Shown piece by piece: positions 53,313 to 63,251 of a DNA stretch of 64,000 nt. This DNA is from Mactromeris polynyma (lineage: Eukaryota; Mollusca; Bivalvia; Venerida; Mactridae). The translations under genes were made by a program, and so were the position numbers. Within the stretch, counting starts at the first letter, position 1. Each line of letters opens with the position of its first letter. The stretch covers positions 2,666,001 through 2,730,000 of the forward strand of contig JASFXZ010000012.1 in NCBI GenBank assembly GCA_032209605.1, written 5' to 3'. The notes under the pieces were generated by a model. The model made no database searches and was not told where the DNA came from. It saw nothing but the letters and a program-made list of their open reading frames with translations.

Positions 53313-54755
53313 TATTTGAATAATTTTTAATCTAGGTACATGGAGTTGCATAATCGAAATGGGAGAAGCCATTGGTATTATGCTTTTTTAAATTGTTCTT
53401 ACAAAACGTGATTCTAATTATACAGATAAAAAAAGTGTACTAATTGATAATAAAAAAATGTCAAAATATTTAAAATGTATTTTTACCGTTAATAAAAAGC
53501 TTTAAAAAATGTTTTACGTATGCTTATAAGAATTTACAACAGCTAGTCACGAAAACGGTTAGGCATCGTGTATTACATAGCTTCGTTTCACAACTACGCT
53601 CAATTCATCATCAAAGTTCAGGAAATGGTTCCTAATGCTGTGCACGCAAATTGAAATTGTACTTATAAAAAAGCAAATTGTTAAACAAAAAATGTTAATC
53701 CATATTAATAAGTTCATGAATGCAGTTTATAATGTACAAATATAAATACAGTGACCAAACTATGCAATATACATTGCCTTAACTTGACCCATATAAGTTA
53801 TGTACTGATGGTAATATGTAAACAAAATTCAGCCAATGAAAATTGTCGTTGAAAACGTCATAGCATTTGTTGTTCAAATAACGCATTGGCAGTAAAACGG
53901 ATTCAGTACATTCGAGATCAAATGCTGATGGTTGAACTGAACTTTTAATTACGTTGTTTTGACATTTTTAGTGGATATTTTTCCCTTTTGATATCCCAAT
54001 AGTTCTTTTAGATCTGTAAAACTAGAAGTTATAATCATGTATATTTTTAGATCCGTTTCGTTCTATCTACGTTTCGTGTAATCGTTTTTTTTCTTCGTTT
54101 CGTGTAAATCGATGCACCAGCATTTTCCCGCGAAACAACTACAAATGATTGATTGGTACCAAGACTATTTAGGCAATTGTCATGAATTGTGGATGATTCT
54201 TACCAGAATTATGGCTTGGTGATGATCATACTTTCTTATTTATTGATAAACAAAATAATAAATCTTCAATATCATGCTTCCTAAAACTTGTGCCGCCGTT
54301 TTGATGCTTTGCATCAAAATTAGTCTTGTTCACTATGTGAGTGCACATACTAGTTGAATCGTGGGCGGGGGGGGGGGAGTTGCGGTTAATTTATTCAGTG
54401 TTAACATAAATAAATGAAATTCGTTTATATGTATAATTTATTGTACTAATTGGTAATAAAATGATATGTTTTCAGTAATTTGATTACAATGAAGTCAGCT
54501 AAGGTACTGCATCATGTCTGTTTTGTTCTGTCGCCACATTTCTAATCACAGTAATGTATGTCTTGAAGTGTAGGACATATTTTGTTTTTCATGTAACTTA
54601 CACAACAATTAAAAATGAACATCTGAAGAAACCAAAAAACATGATTAAAATATGCCTATGCTATTTTTCTCCGCAGACTCTCATAATACGCCTTCCTAAT
54701 ACGATTAAGTACATTAAAATAAAGTCATGTTTGTGGAACACGAAAAATCGGTCAA
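53313..54755. other. AT-rich stretch; small hairpin only
   Basis: TTTTGATGC TTT GCATCAAAA (54299-54319) is a perfect 9-bp stem and a G-run lies near 54,367. No further exon is supported. Confidence 0.45.
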
Positions 54756-54827
54756 TGGCGCTACCGGGAGTCGAACACGGGTCTACGGATTTCCGGTCCG
54801 TTATGCTAACCACTACACCACAACGAC
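54756..54827 (-). tRNA. tRNA-like gene, anticodon position GGA; probable pseudo-tRNA or SINE head
   Basis: Read on the minus strand, a 72-base cloverleaf can be drawn. The acceptor has six of seven pairs (two wobbles) and the D arm is GTGT/GCAT with A-box TGGTGTAGTGGTTAGCA. The anticodon stem ACGGA/TCCGT is perfect and the T arm has loop TTCGACT (B-box). A discriminator A follows and a TTTTT Pol III terminator lies 8 bases on (54743-54747). Oddities: the anticodon loop CCGGAAA has C instead of the near-universal U at position 33. An anticodon of GGA would mean serine, yet the variable loop is only 4 bases. A palindromic CRE-like TGACGTCA (54829-54836) lies directly upstream. Function as a decoding tRNA is doubtful. 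Confidence 0.6.
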
Positions 54828-55147
54828 ATGACGTCATTTCCGTGTAAATTTAACTTATATAAAGTTGATTAAGGTTAACTACAATTTGGACGAAGTACTG
54901 GGCTTACCACAATGAAGTTTTACTCTATCGTTTTACATCAATGTGACACTGGCTTCTAATTCTTTGATTGTGAAGTTCAGAGTTAAAGCTCACCACAGGC
55001 AGGATTCGTGGTTAAAATATACAACTCATGAGTATAGTGTTCTACCAATTGATCCTTATGTCTACCACAAACACTAATGTGACTATGTATTCGTAATTTG
55101 TAATCTAAGAAAATATATTTGTATAGCACTTCGATTATTTTTTTCAG

Positions 55148-55268
55148 TGTATCATGTGGAGTTTGATTTTGACAGAGTCAGATTAAAAACCACGGAGGAA
55201 AATTGTCAGTGTTGTTCATCAGTAAGCTGCACTGGAATTGGCTATGCTCCTCACTACAGTGGGACTTA
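55148..55268 (+). CDS. Candidate terminal exon of a cysteine-rich protein
   Basis: After an acceptor TTATTTTTTTCAG, the frame that completes a split codon (intron phase 1) is open for 39 codons to TAG at 55268. It contains VEFDFDRVRLKTTEENCQCC followed by SSVSC and GIGYAPHYSGT. Four cysteines within ten residues and balanced composition suggest a real extracellular domain end. It lies downstream of the 51995-53206 model on the same strand and could be an alternative last exon of the same unit, but no compatible phase-1 donor was convincing. Confidence 0.4.
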
Positions 55269-55484
55269 GCTCATAATTCGACGAATGGCGTTTGTTACAT
55301 AGTGCAATGACTTTGAACGAAAAGAAGTACGGCATCAGCTACAGCATTTAATATTATATACAGTAATTGTTCAAATGTAGAATAGTATCTACCAGTCCAG
55401 TGTTCCCTTTGTTTAATGATGAATATGTTGTGACATAAGAGATGTGATCAATCAGTTTCTATATAAATAACCTTATATCTTTGG

Positions 55485-57476
55485 TCAATTTCTCTTAGAA
55501 CGATCTCAGATATTTGGTCAATTTCTCTTAGAACGTTCTAAGGTTTTTGAATATTTTCTCTTAGAACGATCTCAGATATGTGGTCAATTTCTCTTAGAAC
55601 GTTCTAAGGTTTATGGGTCAATTTCTCTTAGAACGTTCTAAGGTTTTAGCCAAATTCTCTTAGAACGTTCTAAGGTTTTTGGGTCAATTTCTCAAGGAAC
55701 GATCTCAGATATTTGGTCAATTTCTCTTAGAACGTTCTAAGGTTTCTGGGTCATATTCTCTTAGAACGTTCTAAGGTTTTTGGTCATTTTCTCTCAGCTC
55801 GTCCTATGTTTTTGGTCAATTTCTCTTAGAACGTTCTAAGGTTTTTGAGTCAATTCTCTTAGAACGTTCTAGGGTTTCTGATCAATTTCTCTTAGAACGT
55901 TCTAAGGTTTTTGGTCATTTTCTCTTAGAACGTTCTAAGGTTTTTGAGTCCATTTTTCTCAGCTCGTTTTATGTTTTTTTGGTAAAATTATCTTAGAACG
56001 TTCTAAGGTTTTTAGTCAATTTCTCTTACTTCGTTCTATGTTTTTTTGGCCAATTTCTCTTAGAACGTTCTAAGGTTTTTGATCATTTTCTCTCAGAACG
56101 ATCTCAGATATTTGGTCAATTTCTCTTAGAACGTTCTAAGGTTTTTGGGTCTATTTCTCTTAGAACGTTCTAAGGTTTTAGCCAAATTCTCTTAGAACGT
56201 TCTAAGGTTTTTGGGTCAATTTCTCTTAGAACGATCTCAGATATTTGGTCAATTTCTCTTAGAACGTTCTAAGGTTTTTTGGTCAATTTCTCTTAGAACG
56301 TTCTAAGGTTTTTGGGTCAATTTCTCATAGAACGATCTCAGATATTTGGTCAATTTCTCTTAGAACGTTCTAAGGTTTTTGGGCCAATTTCTCTTAGAAC
56401 GTTCTAAGGTTTTTGATCATTTTCTCTTAGAACGATCTCAGATATTTGGTCAATTTCTCTTAGAACGTTCTAAGGTTTTTGGGTCAATTTCTCTTAGAAC
56501 GTTCTAAGGTTTTAGCCAAATTCTCTTAGAACGTTCTAAGGTTTTGGGGTCAATTTCTCTTAGAACGTTCTAAGGTTTTTGATCATTTTCTCTTAGAACG
56601 ATCTCAGATATTTGGTCAATTTCTCTTAGAACGTTCTAAGGTTTATGGGTCAATTTCTCTTAGAACGTTCTAAGGTTTTAGCCAAATTCTCTTAGAACGT
56701 TCTAAGGTTTTTGGGTCAATTTCTCTTAGAACGATCTCAGATATTTGGTCAATTTCTCTTAGAACGTTCTAAGGTTTTTGGGTCAATTTCTCTTAGAACG
56801 TTCTAAGGTTTCTGGGTCATATTCTCTTAGAACGTTCTAAGGTTTTTGGTCATTTTCTCTCAGCTCGTCCTATGTTTTTGGTCAATTTCTCTTAGAACGT
56901 TCTAAGGTTTTTGAGTCAATTCTCTTAGAACGTTCTAAGGTTTCTGATCAATTTCTCTTAGAACGTTCTAAGGTTTTTGGTCATTTTCTCTTAGAACGTT
57001 CTAAGGTTTTTGAGTCCATTTTTCTCAGCTCGTTTTATGTTTTTTGGTAAAATTATCTTAGAACGTTCTAAGGTTTTTAGTCAATTTCTCTTACTTCGTT
57101 CTATGTTTTTTTGGTCAAATTCTCTTAGAACGTTCTAAGGTTTTTGGGTCAATTTCTCTTAGAACGATCTCAGATATTTGGTCAATTTCTCTTAGAACGT
57201 TCTAAGGTTTTTGGGTCAATTTCTCTTAGAACGTTCTAAGGTTTTAGCCAAATTCTCTTAGAACGTTCTAAGATATTGCCTGCTTGTGTGTTTTGATAAT
57301 GCAATTATGTGTAATTTTACTGAAAATATTTTGAAAATAAAGAGAGTATGACAACCATTTGTACTTTTTCGTCTTCATTTTCATTTTTTATATGCATAAT
57401 ACACCGTGAAAAATGCTTAAAACAGGGGGTAAAACTGGGAGTAGTGTACGAAGTCCCTTTTTAAAATATAACGTGT
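55485..57476 (-). repeat. Right arm: palindrome-cored array plus unique TIR end, inverted relative to the left arm
   Basis: Roughly 37 copies of CTTAGAACGTTCTAAG lie here with linkers of the type GTTTTTGGGTCAATTTCTCT, the complement of the left-arm linkers. An array-specific companion, GAACGATCTCAGATATTTGG, occurs here but not on the left. A ~100-bp block with rare variants (CTCAGCTCGTTTTATG, TAAAATTATCTTAG, CTTACTTCGTTCTATG) occurs at about 55,930-56,050 and 57,005-57,120. It matches 44,330-44,440 of the left arm in inverted order. The array is partly duplicated at a 1,066-bp offset (55741 and 56807). The last ~200 bp are the unique TIR end. Confidence 0.92.
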
Positions 57477-57537
57477 TAACGGCTTCCTTGTATTAAACTT
57501 TCTGTATTAATAGTTGGGATTTAAAGAAGTGTGAGAG

Positions 57538-57777
57538 CTTGCAAACCGCGCATTCAGTTAGGTATATATAGCGCTAGTAATAAACCTTGCCAACCGCGCA
57601 TTCAGTTAGGTAAATATAGCGCTAGTAATGAACATTGCCAACCGCGCATTCAGTTAGGTATATATAGCGCTAGTAATAAACCGCGCAAACCGCGCATTCA
57701 GTTAGGTATATATAGCGCTAGTAATGAACCTTGCCAACCGCGCATTCAGTTAGGTATATATAGCGCTAGTAATGAAC
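57538..57777. repeat. 48-bp tandem repeat, 5 copies
   Basis: The unit starts CTTGCCAACCGCGCATTCAG, continues TTAGGTATATATAGCGCTAG and ends TAATGAAC. It begins 61 bp outside the right end of the candidate element. The period is divisible by three, so a periodic open frame is present but not credible as a gene. Confidence 0.95.
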
Positions 57778-59268
57778 AAATGTATTGTGTTTTGTACTCA
57801 TACCGTGAACACCATTAATGACATAATACTACTCTCGAGTGTTAACTAATGCCAGTAGCGTTAACAACACATCTATTATTCATAAAGTATTAATTACAAT
57901 TATAATAATTCAGGTTTTATAACACCTGCGATGATCTGATATGTCTAAGCAGAACTAACCATATGCCACCTTATAGCATACGCAGTGAGACTGCTCAATG
58001 GAGTAACGTCTTTTTAAGTTTCTGTTCTGTTATTTCACAGTTCCTTTATCGGACTATGCAGCACGCAAGTACCAAGTCGCAATTACATTAAATTTATATA
58101 TCGGCATTAATTAATTCGGAAAACAGACGAAGACTCTAAGAAAGAACTAAGTGAATGTTACTGAGATATTAGGCTGGTTACGAGTGATATTGTCTCCGTT
58201 GAGAGGCAGTATCTAAATGTATATCTCTTTTAATTGGACATGTTTCTCGTACAAACAACGACGTTAAAGGTTTTATAATAGCGGAATCAGTAATCATTGA
58301 GAGTACGAGCAGAACAGTGGGTGGATACTTAATATGGTCTTGTTGAAATATGGGATAATATTGCTCGTCATATGGCAATTAAAGAGCTAAATTTGCAGGT
58401 TTATCGGTTTGCTGAAGTCTGTCGCATACTTGGAAGAATACAACCTAATGTTTGAAAAGTGGAATTAACTCATTATTATAACACATGGGATATGCTGATT
58501 GTTACATGACACTATAAACCGAATATTTAATACTTAAACGGGTATTACAAAATAACTGTAAGTAATGGAGGGCAAAAAGTCGAAGAGCCTGCTGAAACGG
58601 ATAAAAAAGGTATTTTGTAAAGATTGTTTTTATATTGTTTGATAAAGTATGATGTTTTAGGCGTGTATGTTTGTCGAAATATGAGTGCGAGACGAACAAT
58701 CAGAAAGATATGATTATCAGAAGAGTTTAAGAAATATTTGTGTTCATTCTTTTATTGTAATACATGTGTATTTGTCATTGATGTTCTTCTCAAAGATCAT
58801 CAACTTTTATTTTCTGTCTACTTTCTTATCTCTCTCTCTAGTTAGGCAGATGATGATGCCGAACAACGTATCGGTATAAGTAAGATGATAGCACGTATGT
58901 TAGGAGTATAAGTATGTTCGATTTTGTTAAGACTGATGATGCTGATAAAATATACCATTCGACGAACTTTGTACCGTCCAAGCTGCACCTTGACTCGTTA
59001 GCAACAATTCGTACTAGTTAACGGTTTTCATAATGGCATAATAGGCGCAGGCGAAAAAAGTCAACTTTAGTCAGAATTTGCAGATCCTTTAAATATGGCT
59101 GACACTATAATAAATAAACATTTTGTGTTAGTTCACTTTTATATCAAACATAGCAACAATACATAACCTAGTTTCAAATTTGAAAAAATAACAAATGGTC
59201 ATAAAATAAATCATTACTTGAATAAGACAATTTACATTTGTGGCATTTTATTATGACGACGAACGTAG
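57778..59268. other. AT-rich intergenic stretch; nothing recognised
   Basis: Only short open frames of AT-biased composition; no RNA gene or transposon end seen. Confidence 0.5.
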
Positions 59269-59790
59269 ATGCCTAACAAACGTCAACATATGCCAACATT
59301 GACCCACTGCGTCCATGTTTCAAGTAACAAACTGCGTGACCAGCTTAACCCAGATTCGCACATGCGTCCTGAAGAATCTGGCTTCAGGAAATGTTATTTC
59401 ATGGGTGTTTGGGACAACGTCAAAACGTTTTTCTGGTGATCAGGGGGTCAAGATATGAGCTCCTGTCTGAGACCGATAGTTCACGGTTTAAAAACACTGT
59501 TGTTTTCTAAATGCCTACGCTCCTACCGAGGGACAAGACTTTCGACTTTCCCCCAAAGTCATGAACTAACTGTCATTTTACTAACTCATCATAGCATTGA
59601 GTCTCGAGTCATGTTCTGAGTATGAATGGATGGACCTCGATGACTACTTTAAAGCTATTTCCCATGAAAGAATCCAAAACCTGAACTACCCAAAATGAGC
59701 TCAGCACGTGGTTGCTTGCTTCGCATATTTAACCGAAATAAAGACAAAAGAAAATTGGAAGGCCATCCTGTCTATCTGATTTTAGCCAAT
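59269..59790 (+). pseudogene. Decayed protein-coding sequence of unknown family
   Basis: From ATG at 59269 one frame stays open for 116 codons to 59619 with a single in-frame TGA (59437). It includes LRDQLNPDSHMRPEESGFRK and CYFMGVWDNVKTFFW before that stop. Other frames also carry coding-like pieces: ELLSETDSSRFKNTVVF and MPTLLPRDKTFDFPPKV around 59460-59570, then SEYEWMDLDDYFKAISHERI near 59620-59690 and AQHVVACFAYLTEIKTKENW after another stop. Base composition is visibly richer in GC than the neighbourhood. The pattern fits an old gene or transposon open frame with indels and stops. I do not recognise the family. Confidence 0.45.
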
Positions 59791-60331
59791 CACTAATTGT
59801 TCTGCGATTAAGACAAAAATAGATGTCTGTAATATTAACAAAATAGATTATCTACGGCTATAGAATATTTACTTGCCGCACAGATAAACTTGCTTATCAA
59901 TGTAGTACACCTGTTTTAAAAAACGGTAAAAATGAAGTAATTTCGTATTTAATCGTTTTATACAATCAATACTTTTTTTTCTTTCCGAATTTTCAAAATG
60001 GTGGCATAACTGTAAATGTACGAAAGCTGCATCATTGTCAGATGCATGTCTGCCAGCCAGCGCGTATGAAAATCTCTTTCACGCATCACTAATTTAAGTT
60101 GACGAGTCTGATATTTCAAATAGTCATTTTACATATAATGGTAGATAAATACACATACCTTTGTGTTGTATTTGATGCGATATATGTCTTATAATTAACT
60201 TATAATTCATTCCTTGTGGTTATGAGTTGTGCTTATGGTCGGCCAGGCCATTCCTTGTGGCCCTGTTCCCGTGCGTATTTACCCTTGCACCTCCTCAAAT
60301 GCCTTATTTTTTTAGGACTGTTGTTTTCCCG
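59791..60331. other. Spacer; nothing firm
   Basis: The stretch just before the next repeat (about 60,225-60,330) has inverted-repeat-like GGCCAGGCCATTCCTTGTGG phrases and may belong to the same dispersed repeat family, but I cannot define ends. Confidence 0.4.
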
Positions 60332-60482
60332 GAGCTCTGTGTTTAGAAGCATTGCCTTATGTATGTGGCGTTCCATGTAGCCGAGGTCTGTGTGGAGAGG
60401 CATTGCCTTATTATGTGGCGTTCCATGTAGCCTAGGTCTGTGTGGAGAGGCATTGCCTTATGTATGTGGCGTTCCATGTAGC
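60332..60482. repeat. 50/51-bp tandem triplication of a dispersed repeat core
   Basis: Three copies of GAGGTCTGTGTGGAGAGGCA, then TTGCCTTATGTATGTGGCGT and TCCATGTAGC, start at 60332, 60383 and 60433. A related single copy occurs near 48,061-48,110 and an inverted copy at 48,244-48,273. Confidence 0.88.
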
Positions 60483-62056
60483 AACTTATTCTCTCTTTTA
60501 CAATATGTTGGTAAAGATACGTTTGTTATTAATTAATACTATGCAAATCTCTTGTCACATCAACATCAACATTTATTTTAAACGTGAATTTGTCGTTTTT
60601 ATTACGATATTAATAATCACACTCCTATTTGACAATCTCATTTAACAGTTAACAGGAACCCAACTATTAGTTTGGCTGAAATTGTAGTTTAACACTAGAC
60701 AACATACGACAATAAAGACATTTTCTTTTTCGGCGTAGTTGTATGAATGTTAGACCAATTAAATGTTGTACATGAAGAGCGTTATTTCAATATGCAACAA
60801 ATTAGACGATTTGATTGGTTCATATCTTTAGCGGAGATGCACCAAGCGGGGTGTCTCGAAAAGATAATTCAGTTTCCTGTAGCGTACCCCTATGGCGAAA
60901 TCAGAGTTCTTAAATAGGGTGAATCTTTAGACATCATTCTATCTACGCCGTTCATCTTTGTTTAAAGATATGTCTTGTTATAAATGAAAAGTTTCCCCCA
61001 ATTGAATTTAATGTTGTAAATCATGATTTTGTTATGCAGACGACCAAATTCTTGAGAATGTTAGAAATGTAAAGTCATTTGTGATACCATATTTGTTAAA
61101 TAATGGGTAGGTTGTTATTTCAGTCAAGTTGTCATGACTTCTCATAGATAAGGTTTGTTTTCACGTTCATAAATAACTAGTCTACCACATCATAGAATGA
61201 AAAGGAATACAAGTACTGTTATATCAAATGCATGTATATTGAACTAGCATTCCATTTCTCTAGCAAAACAGTATGATACGAGCAAAATATTTTAGAATTA
61301 TGGTATCGTCCAAAAATTTAATAAAGATATGTTGAAGTTGTACATATGCCTGAATCAAATAAATACCTTTATTTTATGTTTTCTGTGATTTATCAGTGAA
61401 ATATAAATTGATTTAATACAGTGAAATTATCAAATTGATAGACAAGAAATGCAAGAACTATTTTCTTTAATGAACTATAACTTAAACACCCGGTACAACC
61501 AGGTTGTTCTGTTGCTGTGCTATGTGCAAGGTGCGAGATCGACAAAGGGTAATCAATTGCTATTTTTTGCGTTTTTGTTGATTTTCAGAGTAACCATTTA
61601 TAGGTATCAATTAAGCTAAGAACAAGCAGTATCTACATACCGTTTGTGTGCGAGTGAGTGCCATATTTACCGAGCACACAGGTTATATGTACGCAGTATT
61701 TGAGAAATGTTCAACGTTTTCTTATTTGACATTGAATTCTCGGCGTAATGCATAATTTTATAATAATACATTCTAAACAGTGATATTGAACACTAATATA
61801 CCTAAAAAAGGGTTAAGACACGTTTTCTATCATATAAACGTATTTATTTCCTGGTTTCGTTTGCTTATGGTTAACTATTCAAACATGTGAACCACCATTT
61901 ATGTTTAATCTGATACCGATTTCCGAAGACTATTTCCTGTTAAAGTAGTTTGCCATTGTTATTATCTCAACTTGTCATCAATATACCTGCAGTTTTGTAA
62001 AGGTACCAGGGGACACCACAGGAATGATACCCAGCGTTAAGTGTTTGATGTTGGAG
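60483..62056. other. AT-rich intergenic stretch; nothing recognised
   Basis: No exon, RNA gene or LTR boundary supported. A 3' LTR of the retroelement below would be expected near the upper end but I could not define one. Confidence 0.45.
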
Positions 62057-62164
62057 TTAACATATCCTGTATGTTATCGCTCGCCGTTTGGGCGCCGTAG
62101 CCATGCCTTGTACATCTCGGGCATTGTTTATTTGATTTTTGTTGTGGTCTGTCGCTTCTTCCAT
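62057..62164 (-). CDS. Small basic open frame of the retroelement region
   Basis: Thirty-five codons from ATG at 62164 to TAA at 62057, with APKRRAITYRIC at its end. It overlaps the region after the membrane-segment frame. No family is recognised; it may be a remnant of a longer frame or incidental. Confidence 0.2.
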   Translation of the reverse strand: MEEATDHNKNQINNARDVQGMATAPKRRAITYRIC

Positions 62165-62200
62165 CTTTAAAAGTTCTATTTCCTTGGGTTTGGTGTCTGA

Positions 62201-62352
62201 TCAATGTTTTTGTCCGATTGCTTTGATAAATTTAAAACGCCAAATGAAATAAAGAATAGAAGTCAAAATAAGAATGGATACGACAATGGCAATGAGATAC
62301 TTAAGGCTGAAGCATGGTATGTTTGTGAACTTGTAAATCTGAAATTTCCAAG
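62201..62352 (-). pseudogene. Membrane-spanning segment, possibly an envelope-like C-terminus
   Basis: A frame of 50 codons bounded by stops ends at 62201. It carries a single strong hydrophobic segment, YLIAIVVSILILTSILYFIW, followed by a short basic tail (RFKFIK...). This is the layout of a type I membrane anchor as in envelope proteins carried by some Ty3/gypsy elements. Assignment rests on position and layout only. Its closeness to the protease implies loss of the polymerase region or an unrelated fragment. Confidence 0.4.
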
Positions 62353-62524
62353 TTTATTAACTATTCAAAAGGCATAGAACTTATTCTATTAAGATGTTTA
62401 ATTATAGAAATACCTTGGGTGATGTACAAACTTTTTCTAACGGTGACCATAACGGATTGGACTTACATTAAAGGTGCCTGCCCATGAAGTAACCTTTCAT
62501 TTATGTTTTTTGTCGCGAACAAAT

Positions 62525-62850
62525 CAGTTGAAGAATCCAAGATCATGATAAACTCTTACTTTGTTTTTGACAAGGAAATCCCTGCCTAAAATAAAATTCC
62601 TTGTAATTCAGTTAACAATAAAGAAAATTTGCTCAATCTCGGTACCCCAGAATTTAATCAACAGATTTATCGACCCGTCAACAGTTAAATTAATCCCATT
62701 AACATACTTTAAAGATACATAATTTGGATATGTTTTCGGTTTATCCTGCAACAAATTGTATGCTCTACGACTTATTTAACACACATCACAACCCGAATCT
62801 AGTAATTTACCCATTTAGTGTTTCCAATTTGCAATAGACAGGAGCTTGTG
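62525..62850 (-). pseudogene. Retropepsin-type aspartic protease fragment
   Basis: The retroviral/retrotransposon protease cleaves the Gag-Pol polyprotein. The catalytic motif region reads GKLLDSGCDV (complement of about 62,785-62,815). Further on, LKYVNGINLTVDGSINLLIK leads to the second family signature, ILGRDFLVKN, which ends near 62,530. Spacing between LLDSG and GRD is normal for retropepsins. A stop after the first motif (in the TGA/TAA-rich stretch near 62,780) and another before NFILGRDFL break the frame. It is inactive as it stands. Confidence 0.8.
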
Positions 62851-63251
62851 TTTCCCGTCAAATTTATTTGATAAGTTTAAGCTGGCAATGATTTTCTTCC
62901 GTGAACGCTCCACAATCACGGAAGGCAGTTAGTTTAAATGTTTGTGTAGTATTGTGAATTGTGTTTATATATTGGACGTTGTGTACCTACGTAGTTGTCA
63001 CGGTTTGGGAATCTAGCGTTTTGCGACCTTGTGTTACTTAGCCTTTTTATCTGATTGCTGACAGTTATAGTGATTGCTGTGGCCCCATAATCATGTCATT
63101 TTGACCCCTACCAGCTTGATAACTTTGTCCAGCATCAGATGCATTTTGTGAGTTTAACTGCGTGGTTGGTAGTTTGTCTGACGGTATGATGTGGGAACAG
63201 ACTTTCTATTACTATTACTATTGTCGCTATACGATTTATATGGCGGCATGT

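Larger units (their letters stand above)
44039..57476. mobile_element. Candidate 13.4-kb fold-back-like transposon with repeat-array terminal inverted repeats
   Basis: The outermost sequences are inverted copies of each other. Left starts ACACGTCATATTTTAAAAAG; right, read inward on the minus strand, starts ACACGTTATATTTTAAAAAG. Similarity continues about 200 bp, then both arms enter arrays built on CTTAGAACGTTCTAAG in opposite orientation. Similarity ends abruptly outside. A TAA flanks each end (44036-44038 and 57477-57479) and could be a 3-bp target duplication; TTAA with one offset base is an alternative. The 8.7-kb interior contains a SINE, a tRNA-like gene and candidate exons but no transposase motif that I recognise. 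Drosophila Foldback/Galileo elements have comparable repeat-filled long TIRs, but homology to them is not shown. A local inverted duplication without transposition is the main alternative. Confidence 0.7.

Noticed and set aside
54554..54847. 97-codon open frame on the plus strand ending in the tRNA-like gene
   Set aside because: The last third is the antisense of the tRNA-like cloverleaf and the first part is AT-biased.
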